Origin: CAG-390 sp045543615 | GTDB lineage: Bacteria > Bacillota > Clostridia > Oscillospirales > CAG-272 | Assembly: GCA_045543615.1 (NCBI GenBank) | Contig: JAZPXL010000057.1 | Span: 24,817-88,816, forward strand | DNA: 64,000 bases | Direction: 5' to 3' | Shown here: positions 1-8,524 of the stretch, piece by piece | Layout of the letters: every line of letters begins with the position of its first letter | How positions within the stretch are numbered: the first letter of the stretch is position 1 | Position numbers and translations under genes: made by a program | The notes under the pieces: generated by a model | Database searches by the model: none | The model's input: only the letters and a program-made list of their open reading frames with translations | What the model was told of the DNA's origin: nothing

Positions 1-507
1 CCTCTCTTCTGCATTCATATTCTCGGGTTTTGCATCCCAAAACACAGCACGCAGACGGACGCAATCGGGAAATTTTCTGCTCTCGTCAATATAATCCGAC
101 AAAAATATTATTTTTTGGAACAAATTCATATCAGCGCACCCTGTCGAATGACGGGCAACCGTGGACAGAACCACCTCGTGCGCAAAGCGTGGGTACTCTG
201 CCTCTATCACCATTGCCGCCGTAAGTGCGTGAAGGGTTTTCGGAGCACTAAGCTCGACTTGTGTAAACGGCCTGCCTGCTTTATTCGCTATTTCGATCTG
301 CTCCGGGAGAGATCTTTCCTTTGTCAGATCGTGAAAAAGTGCCGCCGCACGAAGCAAAAGCAAATCATCCTCTGCATCAAAGAAAAGCTTACCAATTCTC
401 AGAGCCATATCCTCAACTGCAAGCACGTGGCAGAGTCTGTGGTCAGAGAGAATATCGGGCAGAAACTCTCTTATTCCATCAAGATCCTTTTCGTTAAAGC
501 TCAGCAT
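1..507 (-). CDS. yqeK: YqeK-family HD-domain phosphohydrolase (3' end cut by window edge)
   Basis: Open frame read from the minus strand, with ATG at 507 and GGAGG five bases upstream; it runs off the left edge, so 169 residues are visible. It carries the HD-superfamily metal pattern: H27, H59-D60 in an 'ALFHDLTKE' context, H93, H120 and D138 in 'LSDYID'. YqeK proteins are symmetrical diadenosine tetraphosphate hydrolases and are typically encoded directly after nadD, as here (11 bases after the nadD stop). It is the last visible gene of the long smc-ftsY-nadD transcription unit. The C-terminus is unseen; the family call is good. Confidence 0.88.
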   Translation of the reverse strand, partial: MLSFNEKDLDGIREFLPDILSDHRLCHVLAVEDMALRIGKLFFDAEDDLLLLRAAALFHDLTKERSLPEQIEIANKAGRPFTQVELSAPKTLHALTAAMVIEAEYPRFAHEVVLSTVARHSTGCADMNLFQKIIFLSDYIDESRKFPDCVRLRAVFWDAKPENMNAEER

Positions 508-518
508 AGCCGCCTCCG

Positions 519-1142
519 TTAAATAAACAAACCGTTCTTGCGAATATACTCCTCTACTCCCGGAGCAACCATCCCACTAATGTCCCCACCTGCACGAAGA
601 GTTGCACGCACACGGCTTGAGGACAACTCAATAGGCTCTGTAACTACTCTGCGAACTATTGCAGAATACTTATCGGTATATTCGCCAATCTTTTTTAGTA
701 TCTTACTTGTAATTATCGGATCGTTCTCACGCCTGATATAAATGGGATAGCAGAGCTTGAATATCTCCTCTGCACAATACCATTTGTCAAGCGTCAGAAA
801 CATATCCGTTCCACAAAGCAAAAACAGTCTTGTATCGGGTGCTGTAAGCTCACGGAGCGTGTCGACCGTATAGCTCACACCACCACGCCTGATCTCAATG
901 TCGCTTACAACAACACCCTCAAGTCCCTCAAATGCGTACTCACACATACGAAGTCTGTCTGCAGGTGTGACAACGAAATCCACCGTCTTGTGTGGTGGAA
1001 TTGCCGCAGGAATGACATAGAGATAGTCAAGTCTCATCTGCTTCATAAATGCCTCTGCCGCCGCCCTGTGCCCTATATGTGGGGGAGCAAAAGTACCGCC
1101 GTAAATACCTACACGGCGTGTGTTCATGTTATCGCTTACCAT
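519..1142 (-). CDS. nadD: Nicotinate-nucleotide adenylyltransferase
   Basis: Transfers AMP from ATP to nicotinate mononucleotide, making deamido-NAD in NAD biosynthesis. The N-terminus has the nucleotidyltransferase signature GGTFAPPHIGH at about residues 15-25; the C-terminal part has the expected SSSRVR motif (ISSTxxR-type). At 207 residues from ATG 1142 the length is typical. An in-frame opening extends further upstream but overlaps yhbY and precedes the conserved N-terminus, so it was trimmed; ATG 1127 is an alternative start. The gene begins one base after the yhbY stop, suggesting translational coupling. It sits between yhbY and yqeK. Confidence 0.92.
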   Translation of the reverse strand: MVSDNMNTRRVGIYGGTFAPPHIGHRAAAEAFMKQMRLDYLYVIPAAIPPHKTVDFVVTPADRLRMCEYAFEGLEGVVVSDIEIRRGGVSYTVDTLRELTAPDTRLFLLCGTDMFLTLDKWYCAEEIFKLCYPIYIRRENDPIITSKILKKIGEYTDKYSAIVRRVVTEPIELSSSRVRATLRAGGDISGMVAPGVEEYIRKNGLFI

Positions 1143-1143
1143 A

Positions 1144-1434
1144 TCAAAGCTCAATTCTCGGCTTCGTCTCGGATGGACGGTAAAGCACGAGCTTCTTTCC
1201 GATAGTGCAAACCACACACGCATCAGTAGCGGCCGCCAGAGCTTCAGCCACCTCACGAGGTGTGTATGCGCAATTGTCAAGCACCGAAAGCTTTATAAGC
1301 TCACGAGCCTCAAGCGCATCGCTTACAGTCTTTACAAGATTAGGTGTAACACCGTCCTTGCCAACCTGCATAATGGTAGGCTCGGCTGTTGCAAGTGAGC
1401 GAAGATACGCTCTGTCCTTTGATGAAATAATCAT
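1144..1434 (-). CDS. yhbY: YhbY/CRM-domain RNA-binding protein
   Basis: Small (96 aa) single-domain CRM protein of the YhbY type, which associates with pre-50S ribosomal particles. The beginning 'MIISSKDRAYLRSLA' and 'VGKDGVTPNLVKTVSDAL' match the fold: an N-terminal helix, then the GKxGxT loop and an amphipathic helix. The start was set at 1434 rather than an upstream in-frame ATG at 1452. ATG 1434 overlaps the rdgB stop in an ATGA arrangement, a common coupling signal, and gives the usual family N-terminus. It is followed directly by nadD. Confidence 0.88.
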   Translation of the reverse strand: MIISSKDRAYLRSLATAEPTIMQVGKDGVTPNLVKTVSDALEARELIKLSVLDNCAYTPREVAEALAAATDACVVCTIGKKLVLYRPSETKPRIEL

Positions 1435-2081
1435 AGTCCGTATTGTCTCCATAATTTTTCTTTTTCGATGGCTATCCTTTCGTTGATTGCCGCACCAAGT
1501 GCCGCAACAGCATAGCCTCTGTGGCTTATGGCGTTCTTCTCTGCCATATCCATCTCGCCAAAGGTCTTTCCGAAATTGTCATACCAGAAAAGTGGATCAT
1601 ATCCAAATCCACCACGTCCACGTGGGTTGCAAAGGATTTCTCCCTCGCACCTTCCCTCGACAACAATAGGTTCACCCGAAAGTGGCGCACCCTCGGGAAA
1701 TACGCACGCCATAGAGCATACAAACGCTGCGCTTCTGTCACTAATTCCGGCAAGCTCGCGCAGAAGCTTTGCGTTGTTCGCCTCGTCATCGTGACCCTCG
1801 CCTGCGTAGCGTGCTGAGTAAACACCCGGCGCACCGTCAAGCGCATATACAACAAGTCCCGAATCGTCGGCAATCGAGACAAGTCCCGAAAACTCTGCCG
1901 CCGCACGAGCCTTTATGAGTGCATTTTCTGCAAAGGTCTCGCCATCCTCGACTATATCGCCCTCAAAGCCGACGTCATCAAGAGAAACAAGCTCAAGCTT
2001 TATGTCTGTGACAAATCTCATAAGAAGCTCTCTCAGCTCTGAGATCTTGCCTTTATTCCGTGTAGCAATGCAGATTTTCAT
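1431..2081 (-). CDS. rdgB: RdgB/HAM1 XTP/dITP diphosphatase
   Basis: Non-canonical purine NTP pyrophosphatase that hydrolyses dITP, XTP and ITP to monophosphates and keeps deaminated purines out of DNA and RNA. The family start 'ATRNKGKISELRELL' is at residues 6-20. 'FAENALIKARAA', 'ADDSGLVVYALDGAPGVYSARYAG', 'GRGGFGYDPLF' and the late 'ISHRGYA' are all present. The 216-residue length is slightly longer than average because of a short insertion in the middle. The stop codon overlaps the yhbY start. The gene lies 18 bases downstream of ftsY in the same operon. Confidence 0.95.
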   Translation of the reverse strand: MKICIATRNKGKISELRELLMRFVTDIKLELVSLDDVGFEGDIVEDGETFAENALIKARAAAEFSGLVSIADDSGLVVYALDGAPGVYSARYAGEGHDDEANNAKLLRELAGISDRSAAFVCSMACVFPEGAPLSGEPIVVEGRCEGEILCNPRGRGGFGYDPLFWYDNFGKTFGEMDMAEKNAISHRGYAVAALGAAINERIAIEKEKLWRQYGL

Positions 2082-2099
2082 ATCTACCTCTGTCTCCGA

Positions 2100-3005
2100 T
2101 TATTCAAACAATGCTCTTACAAATTCGTCAGCATCAAATGGCTGCATATCGTCAATCTTCTCGCCAACTCCAATGAATTTGACGGGAATGCCAAGCTCAC
2201 GGCGAATTGAAAGCACTATGCCTCCCTTTGCAGTTCCGTCAAGCTTGTTGAGAATAAGACCCGTAATCTCGGCAGAATTCTTAAATTCCTTTGCCTGAAG
2301 CACAGCATTCTGTCCCGTTGTAGCGTCAAGCACAAGAAGATTTTCTCTTGATGCACCGGGAAGCTCTCTGTCGATAACTCTGTTTATCTTCGACAGCTCA
2401 TTCATAAGGTTCTTCTTGTTGTGAAGTCTTCCCGCCGTGTCAATGATAAGGACGTCAGCTCCACGGTTGCGAGCGTAGTTTGCCGCATCATAAACAACTG
2501 CGGCAGGGTCAGAGCCCTCGCTCTGCTTAATGATATCAACACCACTTCTGCGACACCATTCTTCAAGCTGATCAATAGCAGCCGCACGGAATGTGTCAGC
2601 CGCCGCAACAACCACCTTTTTGCCCTCGCTTTTAAGACGTGCGGCGATCTTACCTATCGAGGTGGTCTTTCCTGCACCGTTTACGCCAATGACAAGGATA
2701 ACGGACGGCGTGGTGTCAAGCTTGAGTGGCTCGCCCTCACCGATCATATCGGAAAGAATTTCACGAAGAGCACTCTCCATATCCTCACGGGTCTTTATTC
2801 TGTCATCACGAATGCGCTCACGAAGCATATCAATAATTTCTTCAGCAGTGCCAACACCGACATCGGCGCAAATAAGCACCTCTTCAAGCTCCTCAAGAGC
2901 ATCCTCGTCAATCTTGACGAAGGTTCTCAGCACGCTGTTGATCTGTCCCATAAGGGCGTCCTTGGTCTTGCCAAGTCCTGCTTTTAGCTTATCAAGAAAT
3001 CCCAT
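2100..3005 (-). CDS. ftsY: Signal recognition particle receptor FtsY
   Basis: SRP receptor GTPase that docks SRP-ribosome complexes at the membrane. An N-terminal four-helix N domain (residues 1-95) is followed by the G domain with GVNGAGKTT (P-loop, about 106-114), DTFRAAA, DTAGR and LNKLDGTAKGG. At 301 residues it is the short Firmicutes form, without the long acidic A domain of E. coli. ATG 3005 was chosen because AAGGAG lies nine bases upstream; a TTG one codon earlier is less likely. The start lies inside the 3' end of smc (14-base overlap). The smc-ftsY pairing is usual in Firmicutes. Confidence 0.95.
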   Translation of the reverse strand: MGFLDKLKAGLGKTKDALMGQINSVLRTFVKIDEDALEELEEVLICADVGVGTAEEIIDMLRERIRDDRIKTREDMESALREILSDMIGEGEPLKLDTTPSVILVIGVNGAGKTTSIGKIAARLKSEGKKVVVAAADTFRAAAIDQLEEWCRRSGVDIIKQSEGSDPAAVVYDAANYARNRGADVLIIDTAGRLHNKKNLMNELSKINRVIDRELPGASRENLLVLDATTGQNAVLQAKEFKNSAEITGLILNKLDGTAKGGIVLSIRRELGIPVKFIGVGEKIDDMQPFDADEFVRALFE

Positions 3006-6000
3006 CAAAGAGTTCTCCTTTTTTACTTGCTATTTCCGATACATCAAGTGTGAGAATTTTTGAAATTCCCGACTCGGGCATCGTGACTCCGTAGAGTCTG
3101 TCTGCGGCATTCATCGTGCCGCGGCGGTGAGTAATAAGTATAAACTGTGTATCATCGGAATAACGATGGATGTATTGCGCAAATCTCTCAACATTGACCT
3201 CGTCAAGTGCCGCCTCGATCTCGTCAAGGATGCAGAAAGGTGTCGGGTTGACCTGGAGGATAGCAAAGAACAGTGCTATTGCAACAAACGCCTGCTCACC
3301 ACCTGAGAGCTGAACGAGGGATTTGATGATCTTACCGGGAGGTGCCGCCTTGATCTCAATTCCACTTTCAAGCACGTGCTCGGGATCGCTTAGGAGAAGC
3401 TCTGCGCTTCCTCCGCCGAACAGCTCGGAGAATGTACGCTTGAAGTTTTCATTTATCTGGTTGAAGGAATCAATGAACGCTCTCTCCATTTCCTTTTCAA
3501 GCTCTGCAATGATCCTCATAAGCTCATCACGGCTCTTGATAAGATCCTCCATCTGTGCAGTCTTTTCGTCATACTCTGCCTTCTGCGACTGATAATCATC
3601 AATTGCGGCAAGGTTGACGTGACCGATATTCCTGATTTTATTTCTGTATTCTGTCTGGATAGCAAATACTGCCGCTCTCTCATCGGCTGTGATGGTTGGA
3701 TAACCAAACGCCATAGCCTCAGCTCTTGTAAGCCCGTATTCCTCCCAGAACGACTTGGTCTCAGCATCAAGCTTTGTGCGAATTTGCGCAAGCGCAGTTT
3801 CTCTTGCAAGCTTGTCCGACATCAGCTTGTCTCTGCGAGATCGTCTCTCCTCTGCCGAATTACGAAGACTTTGCAGCTTGCCCTCGTATTCGATAGCACC
3901 ATCCTCAAGCGCACTTCTTCTGCGAACAAGCCCCTCAAGAGCTACCTCGCCATCGGCGAGTGCCTCAATGATTCCGTCAAGCTCACTCCTAAGCTCTGCA
4001 ACTCTCTCTGTCGCGGCGGCGGATGCGGCACGCTTAGCCTCAGCGTCAGCCCTGATCTCCCTCGCCTTCGCTCTTGAAAGCTCTGCCATTGCGTTACAGC
4101 TCTGAGTGTCACGGCGAAGCTCGGAAATACGGACGGTCAGCTTATGCGCTGCCTCACGCATTTCGTCTCTGCGAAGAATTGCGGCGTGTCGCTCCTCGTC
4201 ACAGTCGGCTCTAAACGCTTCAAGCTCGCTTATCTGTCCGTCAAGCTCCCTCTCTCTTGCTTCAAGCGAAGCAATCTCTGCGGCTCGTCTTTCCTTTTCG
4301 CCAGCAACGCTCTCAAGGTCTGCCATAAACTGACGGAGCAGCTCTCGGTCAGCTTCAAGTGCCTCACGGCCCTTTTCAAGACGTGCAAGCTCAACGGCAC
4401 GAAGCGTTGAGAGCATCGAGATCTCACCCTCATCACCTGCAATTTCATTATCAAGGGATGCAAGGCTCTCCTCATCAATTGTCAAAGAGGACTCAATACG
4501 GGATGCGTTTTCAGTAACAAGCGCAAGCTCTGTGCTCATTCGCTTGATCTCGTCAGCTCTGGTGAGAATTCCACTGCTTGTGCGAATTGAACCACCTGTA
4601 AACGAACCGTCTCGGTTGATCTGCTGACCGTCAAGTGTGACAACTCTGACGTTGTATTTCAGAGCCTTTGACATTTCGGTTGCATTTTCAAGCGTATCAA
4701 AAATTATAATTCGTCCAAGCATAGACGAGATAACTGACGCAAACTTTGCGTCAACCGAGATAAGCTCGCTTGCAACTCCAATGTATCCCTTAAACGATGC
4801 CGCCGCCTTCATTTCCCGTGTAGGCTCTGGGGCAGGGCGCACCGAGGTAAGTGGGAAGAATGTTGCACGGCCTGCATTGTTTCTCTTCAGAAGCGAAATT
4901 GCGGCGTGCGCTGTTCTCTCGTCCTCAACCACAATATTCTGTATTGCCGCACCAAGTGCAGTTTCAATTGCAGTTACATATTTGCTGTCAACCGTAATAA
5001 GTGACGATACAGGTCCATACACAGTTCCCGAAATCGCACCGTCACGGTACTGCTTCATTACGAATTTGACGCTGTTGTTGTAGCCCTCAAAATGCTCCTC
5101 CATAGCACGGAGTGCATTGATTCTGCCCGTCAGCGTGTCCTGTCTGACAGAAAGTGCGTTAAGCTCTCTGCGATCGCTTTCGCATTTTTCACGAAGCGCC
5201 GCTGCCTCTGCCTTCTTCTCGGAAAGTGCAGCTGAGCACTCGTGAAGTCTTGCATCAAAATCAGCTATGCTTCTCTCGCTCTCCTCACACTCACGCTCGT
5301 GAGCTTCGGCAAGTGCCTGTCTTTCGCTTACGTTTCTTCTGACCGTCTCATCACGGTCCTCGTCCTCCTCACCCGAGCGTCCGAGAAGCTCAAGGCGTGC
5401 GTGAATATCGGAGACCTCTTCTCTCGCCTCTGTAAGCTCTGAAAAAGCCTTTGCTATTGCTGCGTCAAGCGCATCGGCACGGCTCTCGCAATCGGCACTT
5501 TCCCTTGCAGCCTCCGCCTCTTTAGCAGTGAGGGCTGTTATCTCTGCAAGAATAGCTTGAGCTTCAGCTATCTTCGCATCAGCTCTTGCGTCCTCCTCAG
5601 TTGCCGTGAGCATCAGCGCATCAGCCGCCGCACTCTCAGCAACGGCACTTTGTTCTGTATGCTCAATATTTGTTCTTGTGACCTTGATCTTTGAATCAAG
5701 CTCATAATTGTCCTTGGTTCTGCTTGTAATCTCCGAAACGAGTCTTGCGCCCTCTGCCTTTGTCTCAAAGGAGAGTGCTTCAAGTCTGCTCATCTGCTCA
5801 CGAAGTGTTTCGAGAGCCTCTTCGGTCTCGGCAATTTCTCGGTCAATGACACGAAGACGGGCCTGCTCCTCGCTCTCGGATGCACGGAGTCCTTCCGTAT
5901 CGAAGAGCCAGAGCTGGATGTCCGCCTGTTTCTTAACCTCACTATATTCGACAAATCTCTTCGCCTTTACGCTCTCACGCTCAAGTGTGCCAAGCCTTGC

Positions 6001-6603
6001 GCCAAGAATGTTGATGACATCCTGCGCACGCTCCATATTGGCCTCGGTAGCCGCAAGCTTTCTCTCGGCATCGTTTTTGTGATGGCGATATTTCGCAATA
6101 CCCGCCGCATCCTCAAATATGCCACGGCGTTCATCGTTCTTTTTTGAGATAATATCGGCAATTCTACCCTGACCGATTATCGAGTAACCGTCTCTGCCGA
6201 TACCTGTGTTGAGGAAAAGCTCGTAGATATCACGAAGCCTTACCTTGCCCTTGTTGATAAAATATTCGCTGTCACCGTTTCTGTAATAACGGCGAGTAAC
6301 TGTGACCTCATCGTAGGGACAATCAAGCCTGCCCTCACCCGACTTGTTGTCAAAGGTTACGGAAACCTCAGCATAGCTCATAGGTCTGCGACTGTCCGAG
6401 CCACCAAAGATGATGTCCTCCATTTTTGCACCACGAAGGCTCTTTGAGGAAATCTCACCGAGTACCCATCGCATAGCGTCGGAGATATTTGATTTTCCGC
6501 TTCCGTTAGGGCCGATAATCACTGTTGCTCCCGGCTCAAAGACAAGTCTTGTCTTGTCGGGGAATGATTTGAAGCCCTGCATTTCAATTTGCTTCAGATA
6601 CAA
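2992..6603 (-). CDS. smc: Chromosome segregation ATPase SMC
   Basis: Condensin-type ATPase that compacts and segregates the chromosome with ScpA and ScpB, both encoded in this window. Walker A GPNGSGKS is at residues 31-38; two long coiled-coil stretches rich in E, A and R flank a hinge at about 510-660; the C-terminal head carries LSGGEQAF and the Walker B/D-loop 'CILDEIEAALDE'. The 1203 aa length is normal. The start codon is TTG at 6603, with GGAGG seven bases upstream and the conserved N-terminus 'MYLKQIEMQGFKSFPDKT'. It overlaps ftsY and has its own consensus promoter inside the end of the preceding gene. Confidence 0.97.
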   Translation of the reverse strand: MYLKQIEMQGFKSFPDKTRLVFEPGATVIIGPNGSGKSNISDAMRWVLGEISSKSLRGAKMEDIIFGGSDSRRPMSYAEVSVTFDNKSGEGRLDCPYDEVTVTRRYYRNGDSEYFINKGKVRLRDIYELFLNTGIGRDGYSIIGQGRIADIISKKNDERRGIFEDAAGIAKYRHHKNDAERKLAATEANMERAQDVINILGARLGTLERESVKAKRFVEYSEVKKQADIQLWLFDTEGLRASESEEQARLRVIDREIAETEEALETLREQMSRLEALSFETKAEGARLVSEITSRTKDNYELDSKIKVTRTNIEHTEQSAVAESAAADALMLTATEEDARADAKIAEAQAILAEITALTAKEAEAARESADCESRADALDAAIAKAFSELTEAREEVSDIHARLELLGRSGEEDEDRDETVRRNVSERQALAEAHERECEESERSIADFDARLHECSAALSEKKAEAAALREKCESDRRELNALSVRQDTLTGRINALRAMEEHFEGYNNSVKFVMKQYRDGAISGTVYGPVSSLITVDSKYVTAIETALGAAIQNIVVEDERTAHAAISLLKRNNAGRATFFPLTSVRPAPEPTREMKAAASFKGYIGVASELISVDAKFASVISSMLGRIIIFDTLENATEMSKALKYNVRVVTLDGQQINRDGSFTGGSIRTSSGILTRADEIKRMSTELALVTENASRIESSLTIDEESLASLDNEIAGDEGEISMLSTLRAVELARLEKGREALEADRELLRQFMADLESVAGEKERRAAEIASLEARERELDGQISELEAFRADCDEERHAAILRRDEMREAAHKLTVRISELRRDTQSCNAMAELSRAKAREIRADAEAKRAASAAATERVAELRSELDGIIEALADGEVALEGLVRRRSALEDGAIEYEGKLQSLRNSAEERRSRRDKLMSDKLARETALAQIRTKLDAETKSFWEEYGLTRAEAMAFGYPTITADERAAVFAIQTEYRNKIRNIGHVNLAAIDDYQSQKAEYDEKTAQMEDLIKSRDELMRIIAELEKEMERAFIDSFNQINENFKRTFSELFGGGSAELLLSDPEHVLESGIEIKAAPPGKIIKSLVQLSGGEQAFVAIALFFAILQVNPTPFCILDEIEAALDEVNVERFAQYIHRYSDDTQFILITHRRGTMNAADRLYGVTMPESGISKILTLDVSEIASKKGELFDGIS

Positions 6604-6639
6604 TTGTTTACCTCCGCATATTTTTGGTTTAATTTTAAA

Positions 6640-7674
6640 TCATAATATGCCTATTATAATATTATAACCTATAAGTGAAGAATTTTCAAGAATTTTTATT
6701 CGATTTATACCCACAGATGCACAATATTTTTCAAAAATTCGCAAAATATTGCGTCTTTTCTGTCCCGTAGCCATCGAAACAGCTCCACGGCGAACATATA
6801 TCGCCAAAACCGAGCCATCACACACGCCCGAAAAATCAAACGAGTCAAGCTTGTGGCAAATCCTTTTGTAGAAAAGCTCACCCATCGCCATCTCGCCTAT
6901 TGCAGGATGTGACGCTCCTCCAAGCACACGGGTGGGGGAAGAGAGATTCTCGCTTGCGTGAAGACCTACACGGATGACGGGAACCGAGTAGCTGTCAAAC
7001 ACGTCGAGTACATCGGCGCATCTCTGTGCCGCCTCCTCGTTTGATAGCATCTGATAGTCCCCCCTCTCGCTCATACAAGCAAGCTCTGTTTGCCTGAAAA
7101 CCACCGTTGGATAAACTCTCGCTCCGTCGGCACCCATCTCGCATATCTCCCTTGCCGTCAGGATCTCGCTCTCTCCGTCAGCACCGGGAAGACCTACCAT
7201 CATCTGCCCGATAAGCTCAAAGCCATAGCTCTTAACAAGCCTGCAGGCGCGCCTTGAGTCCTCTGAGCTATGACCCCTGCGAGATGCGACAAGGACATCA
7301 TCATTCATACTCTGTATGCCAAGCTCAACCGTTCCTACGTTGTGGGAGCGCAGTATATCAAGGATTTCATCGTCAATATAGTCGGGCCTGGTCGAGCAAC
7401 GTACACGCTTAACTCTTCCACTCTGTACGTACTTGTCCGAAATTTCAAGCAGACGGATCATAAGTAAGCGGTCAATACCCGTAAATGAGCCACCAAAGAA
7501 AGCTATCTCAACGTCATCATCGGGAGTTGTAGTAGTAAGTGCCTCTGCTATCTCACCATCAACAGCCGTCTCATCAAAGTATGTATGTCCCGAAATTGCT
7601 CTTTGATCACAAAAAACGCAATCGTTGGGGCATCCCAGATGTGGAATAAACACAGGAATATTGATATGTCTCAT
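6640..7674 (-). CDS. Elp3-like radical SAM protein (no acetyltransferase domain)
   Basis: Radical SAM enzyme with the 4Fe-4S motif C15-x3-C19-x2-C22 ('GCPNDCVFC') and the 'AFFGGSFTGI' and 'VELGIQSMND' motifs of the Elp3/coproporphyrinogen-oxidase-like class. The open frame runs 108 codons further upstream. ATG 7674 was chosen because it has an AAAGGAGACGGAGG leader and the typical N-terminus 'MRHINIPVFIPHLGC'. At 344 residues it lacks the GNAT domain of true Elp3. This subfamily is commonly encoded between rnc and smc in Clostridia, as here; substrate unknown, possibly tRNA. The last ~17 codons coincide with the smc promoter. Confidence 0.85.
   Translation of the reverse strand: MRHINIPVFIPHLGCPNDCVFCDQRAISGHTYFDETAVDGEIAEALTTTTPDDDVEIAFFGGSFTGIDRLLMIRLLEISDKYVQSGRVKRVRCSTRPDYIDDEILDILRSHNVGTVELGIQSMNDDVLVASRRGHSSEDSRRACRLVKSYGFELIGQMMVGLPGADGESEILTAREICEMGADGARVYPTVVFRQTELACMSERGDYQMLSNEEAAQRCADVLDVFDSYSVPVIRVGLHASENLSSPTRVLGGASHPAIGEMAMGELFYKRICHKLDSFDFSGVCDGSVLAIYVRRGAVSMATGQKRRNILRIFEKYCASVGINRIKILENSSLIGYNIIIGIL
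6661..6689 (-). promoter_or_regulatory. Vegetative promoter for smc, inside the 3' end of the radical SAM gene
   Basis: Minus strand: TTGAAA at 6689-6684, 17 bp, TATAAT at 6666-6661, about 60 bases before the smc start. The sequence also encodes the last residues of the upstream gene. Confidence 0.7.
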
Positions 7675-7703
7675 CCTCCGTCTCCTTTCCCAAAAAATAC
7701 ACT

Positions 7704-7728
7704 TAGCAGGACGGCTCTGCCGTCCTGC
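7704..7728 (-). terminator. Strong intercistronic hairpin between rnc and the radical SAM gene
   Basis: Perfect 11-bp inverted repeat (AGCAGGACGGC, 3-base loop). On the minus strand the U-run follows only after seven more bases, so it may attenuate or protect mRNA ends rather than fully terminate; on the plus strand CTGTTTTTATT follows directly. Confidence 0.5.
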
Positions 7729-7735
7729 TCTGTTT

Positions 7736-8467
7736 TTATTGAAGCTCACCGAAAAGTATGAGTGCCTCTTTAGCTGCTGCCTGCTCAGCCGCACGCTTCG
7801 TGCTTCCCTCACCTCTACCGATGATGTTGGAATTGAGTCTTGCCTCAACTGTAAATATCTTTGCGTGGTCAGGGCCTCTCTCGTCAACCGTGATATAATC
7901 GAGCACCTCGCCCTCTGAACGCTGAACAAGCTGTTGAAGAAGAGTCTTATAGTCAGCCCCGTGCCACTCAAGAAGAAGTCTTGAAAGCCTCGTCTCAACC
8001 AAAGGAATTAGGTAAGCTGACACAGCCGCCTTTCCTGCTGCATCCGATCCTGAGTCAAGATACACTGCGGCAATAACTGCCTCAAATGCATCAGCAAGGA
8101 TGGATTTTCTTTCCCTGCCTCCACCTCGCTCCTCGCCCTTGCCGAGATAAAGATAGCTTCCAAGCGAGATTTTTTCTGCATACTCTGCCAAAGCCTTCTC
8201 GCACACAAGCTCAGCTCTCATTCTGGTAAGATCACCCTCGGGGGAATCCGGATACATCGAGAAAAGATACTCGCTTGTTATGACGGAAAGCACGGAATCT
8301 CCCAAGAACTCAAGCCTTTCGTTGCATTTGTGCTTTTTAACTCCACCGTGTTCATTTGAATACGAGGAATGAGTAAGTGCTTCAACCAGAATATCAGGAT
8401 TATTAAAGCTGTACGAGATGTTATTCTCAAAGCCACCGAGGCTTACACTTTGCTGTATATTGCTCAC
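7736..8467 (-). CDS. rnc: Ribonuclease III
   Basis: Double-strand-specific endoribonuclease that processes rRNA precursors and mRNAs. The catalytic domain (about 1-150) has the signature NERLEFLGDSVL and the second acidic site 'DAFEAVIAAVYLDSG'. A dsRNA-binding domain follows (about 165-240, 'DYKTLLQQLVQ...STKRAAEQAAAKEAL'). Two in-frame GTG codons are candidates. The first, 8479, is fused to the AAAGGAG site, so the second, 8467, is preferred (243 aa). It follows plsX with no acpP between them, unlike the usual plsX-acpP-rnc order. Confidence 0.93.
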   Translation of the reverse strand: MSNIQQSVSLGGFENNISYSFNNPDILVEALTHSSYSNEHGGVKKHKCNERLEFLGDSVLSVITSEYLFSMYPDSPEGDLTRMRAELVCEKALAEYAEKISLGSYLYLGKGEERGGGRERKSILADAFEAVIAAVYLDSGSDAAGKAAVSAYLIPLVETRLSRLLLEWHGADYKTLLQQLVQRSEGEVLDYITVDERGPDHAKIFTVEARLNSNIIGRGEGSTKRAAEQAAAKEALILFGELQ

Positions 8468-8524
8468 AATAATGAACACTCCTTTCCGTTTTTTTGCTGA
8501 AATTCAGCCAAATGATAATATTTT

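Noticed and set aside
7675..7998. Longer radical SAM protein with 108 extra N-terminal residues
   Set aside because: The extra part lies over the 3' end of rnc and an intercistronic hairpin and has no family similarity.
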